In this document: positions 14,406 through 23,747 of the stretch, in pieces
Layout: each line of letters opens with the position of its first letter
Numbering within the stretch: position 1 is the first letter of the stretch
NCBI GenBank assembly: GCA_030645615.1
Contig: JAUSNB010000036.1
Location: forward strand, 1-64,000
Length of the DNA: 64,000 nt
Direction of reading: 5' to 3'
Source of the DNA: Actinomycetota bacterium
Lineage (GTDB): Bacteria; Actinomycetota; Actinomycetes; S36-B12
Notes under the pieces: generated by a model
What the model was told of the DNA's origin: nothing
What the model saw: only the letters and a program-made list of their open reading frames with translations
Databases searched by the model: none
Made by a program: the position numbers and the translations under genes

Positions 14406-14798
14406 TCAGGCCAGGCCGAAGCCGCACCGCGCCCTGATGATCTTGTCGGCCTTGAAGCCGCTCTGGATGTAGTCCCAGAGCGTTCCCGAGTCTGCCAGCG
14501 CGTGCCCGCGCCACGCACGTGCGAGGCGTAGTGCGCTGTCCGAACCATTGGCACGCATGGCGCGGTAGGCCTGCCTGGCCACCCGGTCCATCTCGGATGT
14601 GATGCGGTCGTACTCGATCTGCTGCTCGGGAGACAGCTGGTCAGAAGCAGGGAGATCGGCGATCTGCTTGCCGAGGTCGACGTAGGCCGCCACCGGAACG
14701 CAGTACCGAGGTGCTGCAGATGCGGGGGAGGCCAGCCCCACCGACGCCGCGGCCAGAACTGAGGTCACGACAAGGACGCTTTGAAGCTTCGCCACCAT
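14406..14798 (-). CDS. Secreted hypothetical protein (130 aa)
   Basis: A Sec signal peptide is clear: basic start MVAKLQS, hydrophobic core VLVVTSVLAAASVGLA, cleavage after SASAAP-type residues at about 30. The mature part is helical and polar, with two cysteines (YCVP near the start and ARCGFG at the end) that could form a disulfide. No family recognised. The ATG at 14798 has GGAGG 5 nt upstream; a longer reading frame exists but would bury the signal peptide. It lies 35 bp upstream of otsA in the same direction. Confidence 0.7.
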   Translation of the reverse strand: MVAKLQSVLVVTSVLAAASVGLASPASAAPRYCVPVAAYVDLGKQIADLPASDQLSPEQQIEYDRITSEMDRVARQAYRAMRANGSDSALRLARAWRGHALADSGTLWDYIQSGFKADKIIRARCGFGLA

Positions 14799-14935
14799 GG
14801 CTACCTCCGATGCCGTGAATGCTAATGCCCGTCGCGATCCGGAACTGGCGTTTCCTTCGCCGCCCACCCAGGACGACAATGAGCGAAGACCGGCAGGCGA
14901 GACTCGTCAGCGGCAGAGGATGGGAGCACCGCACC

Positions 14936-15928
14936 ATGACTGGCACCGAGCCGAGAATGACTGTCCGCCCGCTGGGCAAGGCGACGGGCATAGAGGTGAC
15001 CGATGTGGGCCTCGGGTTGTGGGCGGTCGCCGGCAGCGAATGGGGGCCGGCCGAGGACCAGGCGTCCCTGGACGCGATCGAGGTAGCGCTCGACGCAGGC
15101 ATCACCTTCTTCGACACTGCCGACGTCTACGGCGAGGGTCACTCCGAGGAGTTGCTGGGCCTGGCGATGAAGGGGCGGCGTGAGAAGTTCATCGTCGCGA
15201 GCAAGATCGGCTGGACCGGCTTCGATCGGGAGGCGAACCACTCCCAGTACGACACCGTCGAGAAGCTGGTTGCCGGAGTCGAGGGATCGTTGCGTCGTCT
15301 GGACACCGACTTCCTCGACGTCATCCAGTGCCACATCAACTACCTCGAGCCCAACACCGATGTGTTCATCGAGGGATTCCAGGCCCTGAGGTCCGCGGGG
15401 AAGGTCCGCGCCTGGGGTGTCAGCACGAGCGACTTCGACCTTGTCCGTCACTTCAACGCGGCCGGCGACTGCAGCGTCCTGCAGATCGACTACTCGATCC
15501 TCAACCGCACCGCCGAGCGGGAGATCCTGCCCTACTGCGCAGCCAACGGCATCGGAGTCATCGTCCGCGGGCCCTTGGCCATGGGGATCCTCGCCGGCAA
15601 GTACGGTGCAGCGGACACGTTCCCCGAAGGCGACTTCCGGGCAAACTGGATCAACGCCCCGGAGCAGAACGAGCAGTACCGGCGCGACCTCGCCGTCGTC
15701 GAGGGGCTGCGCGCTGTCGTTCCTGACGGGCAGAGCATGGCGGAGTTCGCCCTGCGCTTCGTGCGGAGCAACCCGGCCGTCAGCACCGTGATCCCGGGCG
15801 CGCGGGACGGACGCCAGTCGGCGGCCAACGCCGCGGCCGGGCTTGCCCCGCTGCTCTCCGCTGAAGAGCAGGCTGCCGTCGATCGGCTCGTCCCACCCGG
15901 TGGAGGCCGCAAGATCTGGCCTGCTTGA
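14936..15928 (+). CDS. Aldo/keto reductase
   Basis: A 330-aa TIM-barrel AKR. The catalytic tetrad can be placed: Asp and Tyr in FFDTADVYGEG, Lys in VASKIGW and His in QCHINYLE. The C-terminal NADP-binding stretch is VSTVIPGARDG. The substrate is unknown; the closest groups act on aldoses or small aldehydes. The ATG at 14936 was chosen for GGGAG upstream; MTVRPLG 21 bp later is an alternative. It is divergent from the secreted-protein gene. Confidence 0.85.
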   Translation: MTGTEPRMTVRPLGKATGIEVTDVGLGLWAVAGSEWGPAEDQASLDAIEVALDAGITFFDTADVYGEGHSEELLGLAMKGRREKFIVASKIGWTGFDREANHSQYDTVEKLVAGVEGSLRRLDTDFLDVIQCHINYLEPNTDVFIEGFQALRSAGKVRAWGVSTSDFDLVRHFNAAGDCSVLQIDYSILNRTAEREILPYCAANGIGVIVRGPLAMGILAGKYGAADTFPEGDFRANWINAPEQNEQYRRDLAVVEGLRAVVPDGQSMAEFALRFVRSNPAVSTVIPGARDGRQSAANAAAGLAPLLSAEEQAAVDRLVPPGGGRKIWPA

Positions 15929-15941
15929 GCGGCGAGGTTGT

Positions 15942-17081
15942 TCAGCGTTCGCCGAAGAACGCCCGGATGTCGTCCACGAGCAGTTCCGGCTCTTCCAAAG
16001 CAGGGAAGTGCCCCCCGGCCGGCATGACTGACCAGCGCCGGACGTCGTAGCGGGCCTCGACCCAACTGCGCGGGGGGTGGTACATCTCCGCAGGGAACAT
16101 CGCGCAGGCCGTCGGGACCTCTACGTGCTTGCCGTCGAAGCCGAATCGAGGCTGCATCGTCGCGTACTCGCGGTAGAGACGCATAGACGACGTGATCGTT
16201 CCGGTCAGCCAGTACGTGGCGACGGTCGCGAGCAGATCATCCTTGCTGAAGCGGCGCTCCACCTCGCCACCGCAGTCGCTCCAGTTCTGGTACTTCTCGA
16301 CGATCCAGGTGGCGAGCCCCGCGGGGGAATCATTGAGTGCTACTCCGAGGGTCTGCGGCTTGGTCGACTGGATGACGTCGTAACCCATCTCCTCAGCGAG
16401 CCATTGCTCTTGCCTCTCCATGGTCTGGCGCTCCGCCTCCGATATCGCAGCCTCCCGCAGGGGCGGGCGCACGAGGACCATGTTGAGATGAAGGCCGATG
16501 ACTCGTGCCGGCTCGGCGAGGGCCATTTCGGTGCCGATGATCGAGCCCCAATCAGTCCCATGCACCGCGAACTGCCGGTAGCCCAGACGATCCATCAGGG
16601 TGACGAATGCGCGGGCCATGCGGCGCACATCCCAACCGGGGGACTGTGTTGGACCTGACCAGGCGAAGCCCGGCAAGGACGGGCACACGACATGGAATGC
16701 GGGCGCCGCAGGACTCGGGGAGACCAGCGGCTCGATGACCTTGTGCCACTCGAAGACCGTGGACGGCCAGCCGTGCACCATCAAGAGGGGGATGGCGCCG
16801 GCCCGTGCAGAGCGCTGGTGCAGGAGGTGGATGCTCTCGCCGTCGATCGTTGTGCGGAACTGGTCGTATCGATTCAGGGTTCGTTCCACGGCGCGCCAGT
16901 CAAACCCCTCGCGCCAGTAGTCGCACAACTCGCGGACGTAGTTCGTGGAGATGCCGAAGCGGGACCCGGCCCCCTCGATCTGGTCCGGCAGGCGCGTCCA
17001 CCGCAGGCGCTCCTGCAGGTCCTCGAGTGCGGAGGACTGGACCGCAATGCGAAATGGCGCGACGCCGTCGGAGCGGCTCAA
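15942..17081 (-). CDS. Epoxide hydrolase with EHN domain
   Basis: A 379-aa microsomal-type epoxide hydrolase. The N-terminal EHN domain begins PFRIAVQSSALEDLQERLR. The alpha/beta-hydrolase domain has the oxyanion motif HGWPST, the nucleophile Asp in HGTDWGS and the catalytic His in PAGGHFPALEEP. It opens epoxides to diols. The TTG at 17081 is used, with AGGAGA 8 nt upstream. It follows the PucR-type regulator gene by 20 bp and is probably cotranscribed. A P450 in the same cluster could make the epoxide, but the substrate is unknown. Confidence 0.85.
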   Translation of the reverse strand: MSRSDGVAPFRIAVQSSALEDLQERLRWTRLPDQIEGAGSRFGISTNYVRELCDYWREGFDWRAVERTLNRYDQFRTTIDGESIHLLHQRSARAGAIPLLMVHGWPSTVFEWHKVIEPLVSPSPAAPAFHVVCPSLPGFAWSGPTQSPGWDVRRMARAFVTLMDRLGYRQFAVHGTDWGSIIGTEMALAEPARVIGLHLNMVLVRPPLREAAISEAERQTMERQEQWLAEEMGYDVIQSTKPQTLGVALNDSPAGLATWIVEKYQNWSDCGGEVERRFSKDDLLATVATYWLTGTITSSMRLYREYATMQPRFGFDGKHVEVPTACAMFPAEMYHPPRSWVEARYDVRRWSVMPAGGHFPALEEPELLVDDIRAFFGER

Positions 17082-17101
17082 TGGGGGGTTCTCCTGAGCC
17101 T

Positions 17102-18931
17102 CTAGGGCTCGCGCAGGATCAGGATGGACAGGAGGAGTGGCAGCCAGTCGTCAACCAACCCCCGTGGTTGCTCCGTGAGGGCGGAGATCCTGTTCAGCCG
17201 CTGCCGCAGCGTGTTCCGGTGGATGTAGAGCCGGTCGGACGCCTGCTGGACCGAGCCGTGCTCTCGGACGAAGACCTCGAGTGTCCCCAGCAGGTCCGTG
17301 CCGTGACGGTCGTCGTAGTCCTTGACCCGCTGGACGGTCTCCAGGTGGCCTTGCACGGCAGGGGTGAGTGAGCGGCTCAGTGCCATGATCTGCTGCCCGA
17401 GGCCGTTGTCGCCACCCTCCGCCAGCCGCACGCCTTCGGAAGTCAGCGACGCCCAGTTCATCGCCCGGGCCGCCAATCGACACTGTGCAGCGATCTGCGC
17501 GGGAGTGCTTGCAGCATTGCCGACTCCGATCGCGATGCCGGCCGTTTGGCCCTTGTCTTCCAGCGCGGCAACCACTTCACGGACCGCCCACGAGGTCACG
17601 TCGTCACTGCCGGTGGGTTGCTCCCGGGACATCACGAGGGCGGCGACAACTCCGGGAGTCGCGGACATGACACGCCGCCACTTGCCAGAGAAGACAGACT
17701 CGACGGTGTAGACGACGCTGTCCAGAGAACGCCCGCTTGACAGGCTGAGGTCAGGGTCGCACCGAATGACGACGGGGGTAGCCCACGAGCCTGCCTGCCA
17801 CCCGTGCCGCTCAAGCACGGCAGCGGCCTCCTCGTCCGACTGCGCGGAAACGAGCTTCCCCAGTGCCGAGTCACCCGATGCTCGCGATGAGATTGCTTGC
17901 AGTGCCAGCGCTCCGTAGCTGGCGATGGCCTCGAGCACGGAGCGATCGGCGGCCGTGTAGGCGGAGGTGCGGAATGTGGTGACCACGCCGACTGTTCGCT
18001 CACCCAGGCGCATGGGGATGCTCGCTGACTGAAATGCCGGTGAAGCGGACTTCACCAGTTGCCTTGCGGTGGCGGCCGTCATGACGACTTCGCTCCGGAC
18101 GTCCTCGCCAAGATGGTCGGGCAGTGGTCGGCGTGTCGCCACGGCGGCCGAGTCCCCCATGGAGCCTTCGTAGTCGAGGGTCTCGACGATGCCGATGTCG
18201 GACGGGACGATGGCGGTGGCTCGCTGGATGAGTTCGGCTAGGCAGCCCTGGACATCCTTGGGCGCCGCCTCCGCCAGCCCGATAAGCGACTCCAACGCCG
18301 CTGACTGGCGCTCCCATTGGTCGACCACGTGGGCCCGGTCGATGCCACTCGCCAGGAGGCGGGCGACCTCGTCAACGAGACGGAGGTCGTTGTCCGTGAA
18401 GGCCTCCTCTGCCACGGAGTAGATCGAGAAGACCCCCACGGGATCGCCGCCTGGAATGAGGATGGGCACGATCAGGCACGACCGGAAATCCTCTTCGAGC
18501 AGTTCGGGAAACATGACCACGCGAGGATCGCTGTCGAGGTTCCTGCCGATCAGCACGGGTCGGCGCATCAGGGCGGACCAGCCGGTGAGCCCCTCGCCAG
18601 GACGCAATGAGATCCGGCCGACGAAGGCCTTCTGGTGGCCCTCCGTGGCAACCGCTAGCACGAACTGGCCGATCTCCTCATTCCACAGGTAGACGAAGGC
18701 CCCACTGGCATCGATGGCTCGCACCACGGATTCGACGCTTCGCTGAAGCAGCGACGCGGCATCTCGCGACTGGCTCAGCGCCTCGATGACGTCGGTCAGG
18801 AGTGCTACCCGCTTCTCCGCGTCGCGGAGGCTGTCGTACAGCAGCTCGAAGTCGGCGGCCTTGAGCGGGCTGCCGCCGAGGTTGCCGCGAGCGCTCTTCA
18901 CGACCGGGACCTCGCGACGTTCGTTCTGCAC
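17102..18931 (-). CDS. GAF-GAF-PucR transcriptional regulator
   Basis: A 609-aa regulator. Residues about 45-205 form a GAF domain (SLRPGEGLTGWSALMRRPVL) and about 215-350 a second one. The C-terminal 60 residues are a PucR-type helix-turn-helix (VREHGSVQQASDRLYIHRNTLRQRL). This order is typical of actinobacterial activators of catabolic operons, in which GAF domains sense a small ligand. The GTG at 18931 has no strong Shine-Dalgarno. It sits between the P450/ferredoxin/ligase genes and the epoxide hydrolase, all in the same direction, and is the likely regulator of the set. Confidence 0.85.
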   Translation of the reverse strand: MQNERREVPVVKSARGNLGGSPLKAADFELLYDSLRDAEKRVALLTDVIEALSQSRDAASLLQRSVESVVRAIDASGAFVYLWNEEIGQFVLAVATEGHQKAFVGRISLRPGEGLTGWSALMRRPVLIGRNLDSDPRVVMFPELLEEDFRSCLIVPILIPGGDPVGVFSIYSVAEEAFTDNDLRLVDEVARLLASGIDRAHVVDQWERQSAALESLIGLAEAAPKDVQGCLAELIQRATAIVPSDIGIVETLDYEGSMGDSAAVATRRPLPDHLGEDVRSEVVMTAATARQLVKSASPAFQSASIPMRLGERTVGVVTTFRTSAYTAADRSVLEAIASYGALALQAISSRASGDSALGKLVSAQSDEEAAAVLERHGWQAGSWATPVVIRCDPDLSLSSGRSLDSVVYTVESVFSGKWRRVMSATPGVVAALVMSREQPTGSDDVTSWAVREVVAALEDKGQTAGIAIGVGNAASTPAQIAAQCRLAARAMNWASLTSEGVRLAEGGDNGLGQQIMALSRSLTPAVQGHLETVQRVKDYDDRHGTDLLGTLEVFVREHGSVQQASDRLYIHRNTLRQRLNRISALTEQPRGLVDDWLPLLLSILILREP

Positions 18932-18974
18932 ATGGCGAGGCTAGACGCCGGCCGGCAACGAGTGGGCCGGATCG

Positions 18975-19175
18975 TCAGTCCTCGAGCACCAAGATGGCCA
19001 GCTCGGGGCAGTTGGCCACCGCCGTCCGCACCGCCTCGACACGCTCCTCCGGAACGGTGCCAGCCGGGTTCTGGACGGTCGCGAAGCCGTAGTCGTCGAC
19101 CTCGAACACGTCGGGAGCGAAGATCATGCACCGGTTGTGCCCTTGGCACTTGCTGGGGTCCACTGCGATTCTCAT
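18975..19175 (-). CDS. [3Fe-4S]-type ferredoxin
   Basis: A 66-aa ferredoxin of the P450-partner type. C10, C16 and C56 are the cluster cysteines, with His at position 13 where a fourth cysteine would sit, so a [3Fe-4S] or unusual [4Fe-4S] cluster is expected. It passes single electrons to the adjacent P450. The ATG at 19175 begins 2 bp after the P450 stop codon, so both are made from one message. No ferredoxin reductase gene is in the window. Confidence 0.9.
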   Translation of the reverse strand: MRIAVDPSKCQGHNRCMIFAPDVFEVDDYGFATVQNPAGTVPEERVEAVRTAVANCPELAILVLED

Positions 19176-19177
19176 GG

Positions 19178-20341
19178 TCAGGCCTCGCGGATGAATCGAA
19201 CCGTGAGCGGGCCGACACCGTGCCACGGCTCGTCGAGGTTAACGGCCTCGAACGGGGGGACCCGGTCGAGGAACTCCCTCAGCGCCACGATGACCTCTCG
19301 CCGGCCGAGGTTGGAGCCAAGACAGCGATGGATGCCGGCGCCGAAGGCGAAATGACGGTTCTCCTCGCGGTCGATGATGATCTCGTCAGGGTCCGGGTAG
19401 GCGTCCTCGTCGCGGTTCCCCGAGCCGAAAGCGAGGACGACTCGGTCGCCCTTCTTGATTGGGCAGCCCCCCACCTCGACATCCTTGGTCGCTGTGCGGG
19501 CCATCGCCTGCACGGGGGACATCGTGCGGAGGAACTCCTCCGCGGCTGAGGAGATGAGTCCCGGATCCCGACGCAGGCGCTCCTGATCCTGCGGATTCCG
19601 GGCCAGGTACCACAAGCTGGAGCGGATGGCCCACGCTGTGGTGTCCAGTCCCGCAAGGAAGAGCAGGTAGCCGTAGTTGAGGATCTCCTCGTCGGTGATC
19701 GGCCTGCCATCGATCTGTGCCGTGATGAGCCGCCCCGTGATGTCGTCCTTCGGCGGCTCCTGTCGCCGTCGCTCCACCAGGGACCAGAGGTAGTCCCTGA
19801 CCTCATTGGCCGCCGTCGCGGACTCATCGGGGTTGACGTCGCGGTCGTAAATGATGCGATCAACCCAGCCGTCGAACATGTGCCAGTCCTCGGGCGGGTA
19901 ACCGACAAGCGTGCAGAAGATGATCGAGGGCAGCGGACGGGCGTACCCCAGGCCGATGTCAGCCACCTCGCCCTTGACGACTTCGTCCGCAAGGGTGCGT
20001 GCGGTCTCCTCGACGAGGGGCGTGAGGGCGTCGACGGCCCGGGGGGTGAACAGGGGCAGGAGCAACTTGCGGTAGGCGCTGTGAAGCGGTGGGTCGATGT
20101 CGATGGGGATCATGGGCTCGTCCGTGCCGAAGGCGGGCAGGAGCATGCTCGGGGCGACCGAGAAGGTGGCCCAGTCCTGCTCGGCGTTGAAGATGTCCTC
20201 GTTCTTGGCCAGGAACCAGAAGCCGCCGTAGCGATCACTCCAGCCGACGGGGCAGTGATCACGCAGTTCCTTGTACGTGTCGAAGATCGTGTCGAGCGCT
20301 GGCCCGTGGAAGTCGAAGTCCCGTACCGGTATCTCAGTCAT
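19178..20341 (-). CDS. Cytochrome P450
   Basis: A 387-aa class I P450. The I-helix has AGLDTTAWAI (O2 activation), the K-helix E-x-x-R is EFLR, and the haem loop is FAFGAGIHRCLG with the cysteine thiolate. The ATG at 20341 has GGGAGA 7 nt upstream and is preferred to the ATG 15 bp earlier. The gene lies between a glutamine-synthetase-like gene and its ferredoxin. From memory, the same trio occurs in mycobacterial loci for cyclic secondary amines (morpholine, piperidine). The substrate here is not proven by the sequence. Confidence 0.9.
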   Translation of the reverse strand: MTEIPVRDFDFHGPALDTIFDTYKELRDHCPVGWSDRYGGFWFLAKNEDIFNAEQDWATFSVAPSMLLPAFGTDEPMIPIDIDPPLHSAYRKLLLPLFTPRAVDALTPLVEETARTLADEVVKGEVADIGLGYARPLPSIIFCTLVGYPPEDWHMFDGWVDRIIYDRDVNPDESATAANEVRDYLWSLVERRRQEPPKDDITGRLITAQIDGRPITDEEILNYGYLLFLAGLDTTAWAIRSSLWYLARNPQDQERLRRDPGLISSAAEEFLRTMSPVQAMARTATKDVEVGGCPIKKGDRVVLAFGSGNRDEDAYPDPDEIIIDREENRHFAFGAGIHRCLGSNLGRREVIVALREFLDRVPPFEAVNLDEPWHGVGPLTVRFIREA

Positions 20342-20400
20342 GCCGATGTCTCCCATGGTGACGGCGGAAATGTCAGGTGCGCGGTGACCGACGGAGGGTC

Positions 20401-21822
20401 CTAGGTCATCTCCAGGTAGCGGGCGGTCTCCCAGTCGGTGACCGCCCGGCCGAACTGACGGATCTCCCAGTCGCGGGTCAGCGCGAAGTGCTCGACGAAG
20501 TCATCGCCGAGGAGATCGTGCGCCGGAGCGCTCGCACGCAGCGCGGACGTCGCGGCCTCAAGGGAACCCGGAAGGAGTTTCAACTTGGCCTCCGGGTCCT
20601 CATACGCATTGCCGATCATCGCCGCGGGCGGGGTCAGGGCCTTCTCAACTCCATAGATTCCCGACGCGACATTGGCGGCGATGACAAGGTAGGGATTCGC
20701 ATCGGCGCCCGGGATGCGGTTCTCGATCCGGGCGGCGGGCCCCGTGGAAGGGATGGCACGGACGGCCACGGTGCGATTGTCTCGCCCCCATGTGACACTG
20801 GATCCGGCCCAGGACCCGCCCTCGGTCCGCTTGTAGGAGTTGACGGTCGGGCAGTAGAACGCCGTGAACGCTGCCGTCAGCTCAAGCATGCCGGCGACGT
20901 ACTGCTGGCCGATGGCGGACAGGGAGTCGCCGTCCGCGGCGTTGGCGAAGGCCGGCGACCCGTCCAGGTTCGACAGGCTCTGGTGGAGGTGTCCCGAGGA
21001 CCCGGCCCACGCCTGGTTGACCTTGGCCATGAAGCTCGCCGTGTAGCCGTGCCGAGCAGCGATCTCCTTCACGGCGCTCTTCAGGATCGACGCCTGGTCG
21101 GCAGCGGCCAGGGCGTCCGCGTAGTGGATGTTGACCTCGAACTGGCCGGGGCCGTGCTCGCTGTTGCTCGCCTCGATATCGATGCCGCAGTCGTGCAGCG
21201 TCTGGCGGATCTCGCCGAGGAGGAACTCCGTGCCCGTTCCTCGGTAGAGGCTGTAGGTGCGCGACCCATGGGTGATGGGCTGCGGGTCGCGCCACTTGCG
21301 GTCGGCGAGTTCCTTCGGGGATCCTTCGAACACGTAGAACTCGAACTCGTATGCCGCCATCGGCGCGAAGCCCGAGGACTCGGCACGCCGGATGACCCGC
21401 TTGAGCACCTCCCGGGGAGAGATCGACACCGGCGTCCCGTCGAGTTCGGTGATGTCGCAGGTCACCATGGCGGTGCCGGGCTCCCACGGGACCACCCGCA
21501 TCGTCGACAGGTCGGGCAGCAGGGTCACGTCGGGGTATCCGGTGTGCCAGCCGGTGTACGAGAGGTTGTCGAGGAGCTCGTCCACCATGTCCCAGCCGAA
21601 CAGGATGTTTGCGATGTTGCTGCCCTTGTACGCCACGCTGCTGGAGAAGTAATCCACGGGAATGCGCTTGCCGCGGAGCAGGCCGTCGATATCGGGGGCC
21701 TGGATCCGTACCGTCGTGATCCGGTTCGCTGACATGAACTCCTGCACCGCCACTTTGGCGTCTTCGGCGCTGCCCAAGTCAGACTCCGCTTCCAGGACTG
21801 GGAGACGGGTTCTCTCCGCCAT
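20401..21822 (-). CDS. Glutamine-synthetase-like gamma-glutamyl ligase
   Basis: A 473-aa member of the glutamine synthetase superfamily of the PuuA/GlnA3 type rather than true GlnA: the N-terminal domain reads RIQAPDIDGLLRGKRIP and the catalytic part has YEFEFYVFEG (metal ligands) and NSEHGPGQFEVNI. Such ligases attach glutamate to amines such as putrescine or ethanolamine, using ATP. The divergent gene encodes a gamma-glutamyl hydrolase of the matching type, so a PuuA-PuuD-like amine route is likely. The ATG at 21822 lacks a clear Shine-Dalgarno. Confidence 0.85.
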   Translation of the reverse strand: MAERTRLPVLEAESDLGSAEDAKVAVQEFMSANRITTVRIQAPDIDGLLRGKRIPVDYFSSSVAYKGSNIANILFGWDMVDELLDNLSYTGWHTGYPDVTLLPDLSTMRVVPWEPGTAMVTCDITELDGTPVSISPREVLKRVIRRAESSGFAPMAAYEFEFYVFEGSPKELADRKWRDPQPITHGSRTYSLYRGTGTEFLLGEIRQTLHDCGIDIEASNSEHGPGQFEVNIHYADALAAADQASILKSAVKEIAARHGYTASFMAKVNQAWAGSSGHLHQSLSNLDGSPAFANAADGDSLSAIGQQYVAGMLELTAAFTAFYCPTVNSYKRTEGGSWAGSSVTWGRDNRTVAVRAIPSTGPAARIENRIPGADANPYLVIAANVASGIYGVEKALTPPAAMIGNAYEDPEAKLKLLPGSLEAATSALRASAPAHDLLGDDFVEHFALTRDWEIRQFGRAVTDWETARYLEMT

Positions 21823-21835
21823 GTGGGCTACAGCC

Positions 21836-21906
21836 AAGTGCCACGTGCCACCTCGGGCAGTGGGCGGAATGGTGGCACTTGCCCCAGCCACTGTGCGATC
21901 CGCACA
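21836..21906. promoter_or_regulatory. Divergent control region with two inverted repeats
   Basis: AAGTGCCAC (21836-21844) and GTGGCACTT (21872-21880) are inverted copies 27 bp apart. TGTGCG-atc-CGCACA (21892-21906) is a perfect 6-bp palindrome with a 3-bp centre. Both lie in the 111 bp between the ligase and hydrolase genes. They are good operator candidates for the PucR-type protein or another regulator. A TATGGT at 21920-21925 lies 8 bp before the hydrolase ATG and may be the -10 of a leaderless message. Confidence 0.5.
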
Positions 21907-21933
21907 CTGCTGGCTGTCATATGGTCTGTTGGT

Positions 21934-22680
21934 ATGACCTCCAGACCAAATCCCAGGCCCGTCATCGGGATCCCTGCCGTCTATACGACCGCCGCGTGGG
22001 GGTTCTGGAAGGAGGGCGCCCACTTGGTCGCGAACACCTACGTGTCGGCCCTGTGGGACGCAGGCGCCTTCCCCATCGTGATCCCGCCCACGGGCATGGA
22101 CGATCCTTCGACGTTCACCCGCATCCTCGACCATGTTGATGGGCTGCTGTTCGTGGGTGGCGCTGACCTTGATCCCGGCCTCTACGGGCAGGGCCCTGCT
22201 CCCGAGCTCGAGGAGACCTCACCGACCCGGGACTCGTTCGAGACGCCACTGATCCTGGCGGCCCTTGAGCGCGACGTGCCACTGCTGGGCATCTGCCGGG
22301 GGGTGCAGTTGATGAACGTCGCTACCGGGGGCAGCCTGCACCAGGACCTTGTCAGCGCCGGGTTCGACGACCATCGGCAAGCACCCGGGTTCCTCGACCA
22401 GGGCTGCTTCCACGACATCCGGATCGAGGACAACAGCCTGCTCGCCACCATCGCGGGCTCACCGACCATGGCCGTGAACTCCCACCACCACCAGGGCATC
22501 GACCGGATCGGGGTCGGGGCACTGGTCACCGCGCGTGCCGCGACCGATGGGTGCATCGAGGCCGTGGAGTGGCCCGACAGGCGCTTCGCCCTGGGCGTGC
22601 AGTGGCATCCGGAGAAACCCCGCAGCGCGGCCTTCTTTGCCGCCCTGGTCGACGCGGCGGGAGCGGTCTCCCACGACTGA
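21934..22680 (+). CDS. Gamma-glutamyl-gamma-aminobutyrate hydrolase-like class I glutamine amidotransferase
   Basis: A 248-aa PuuD/peptidase-C26 family protein. The nucleophile Cys is in LLGICRGVQLMN, and the catalytic His and Glu are in GVQWHPEKP. In the Puu pathway this enzyme cleaves the gamma-glutamyl group from the oxidised product. It is divergent from the PuuA-like ligase gene with shared control elements between them. The ATG at 21934 agrees with the family start (RPVIGIPAVY). No good Shine-Dalgarno is seen, so it may be leaderless. Confidence 0.85.
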   Translation: MTSRPNPRPVIGIPAVYTTAAWGFWKEGAHLVANTYVSALWDAGAFPIVIPPTGMDDPSTFTRILDHVDGLLFVGGADLDPGLYGQGPAPELEETSPTRDSFETPLILAALERDVPLLGICRGVQLMNVATGGSLHQDLVSAGFDDHRQAPGFLDQGCFHDIRIEDNSLLATIAGSPTMAVNSHHHQGIDRIGVGALVTARAATDGCIEAVEWPDRRFALGVQWHPEKPRSAAFFAALVDAAGAVSHD

Positions 22681-22793
22681 CCGGATGGCACCGATCCTGG
22701 GCAGCCTTCCAGTCGGGCCTTCGGTGGGTTCGTGCGCATAGGCTCAAACCGGCGGTCTCGCATCGGACGGGTCACGTCGGGAGTGAGGCGCAC

Positions 22794-23747
22794 ATGAGAG
22801 CGCGTATCGCCTCCCTGCCAGGCCCAGTGTGGACGATGCTCCTGTGGGCCCTGGGTTCCTTGCTGAATGCGATCGTCCTCGGAGCCTGGTTCTCGGCGCC
22901 AGTGTCCCCCCCTCCGGGCTGGCTGCTGCAATGCGCCTTTGAGCTCGTCGTCATCGTCGTCCTGATGTCACTGGCGAACCGGACACCCGTGTGGCTCTTG
23001 CACGGGATGCTGCTGCTGCAGATCTGGTCCATCTATGCGCTCTGCGTGGTGCTGGGTGACCTCGTCAGCATTGCGACATGGTCCATCGGCGCGATCGGCG
23101 CCGTTCTCTACGCCAGCTACTGGTGGCACGGCTGGGTGAGCTATGCCTACGTCGTCATCGTCTCCGGTGGCATGTTCATCGTCATGCGGATCACCGGAAC
23201 GGCGGGGGACCTGGGCATGGCATGGATCATTATCACGACGATGTCGCTGGCCCTCGCCGTGGGACTGAACACGCTTGTCGGGAAGCTCGAGCGCCAGGCT
23301 CGGTATGACTCGCTCACCGGACTGCTCGGCAGGGACGGCCTCAATGACTACCTGGAACTGCACCCGCGGGCGGGTCGCACCCAGCTCCCGAGATCACTCG
23401 TCGTGATTGACATCGACGGGTTCAAGGCCGTGAACGATGCGCGCGGTCACCATTGGGGCGACCTGGTCCTGAAGTCCTTGGCCGATGCCTGGCGAGGGAC
23501 GCTGCGGCCCGATGATCTCGCGGTGCGCACGGGTGGTGACGAGTTCCTGCTCGTTCTGCCCCAGACGGGTACGGACGGTGCCCGGGCGCTTGTTCGGCGG
23601 ATGCGGGAGGTGGACGAGACGCCCTGGTCGTGCGGGATCGTCGACTGGCCCACCGATGAGTGCTTCGCCTCGGCGTTGAAGCGCGCCGACGCCCTGATGT
23701 ACGAGGAGAAGGCAGCCCGCCGGCAACGCGGGGTCAGCGGGACGTGA
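22794..23747 (+). CDS. Membrane diguanylate cyclase (GGDEF)
   Basis: A 317-aa protein with five or six hydrophobic helices in residues 10-155 and a GGDEF domain from about 165 to 310. DSLTGLLGRDGL and RTGGDEFLLVLP show an intact active site, so it should make cyclic di-GMP from two GTP. No RxxD inhibitory site is obvious. GGAGTGAGG precedes the ATG at 22794. It stands alone between PuuD-like and MOSC genes. The membrane part resembles no sensor I can name. Confidence 0.85.
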   Translation: MRARIASLPGPVWTMLLWALGSLLNAIVLGAWFSAPVSPPPGWLLQCAFELVVIVVLMSLANRTPVWLLHGMLLLQIWSIYALCVVLGDLVSIATWSIGAIGAVLYASYWWHGWVSYAYVVIVSGGMFIVMRITGTAGDLGMAWIIITTMSLALAVGLNTLVGKLERQARYDSLTGLLGRDGLNDYLELHPRAGRTQLPRSLVVIDIDGFKAVNDARGHHWGDLVLKSLADAWRGTLRPDDLAVRTGGDEFLLVLPQTGTDGARALVRRMREVDETPWSCGIVDWPTDECFASALKRADALMYEEKAARRQRGVSGT

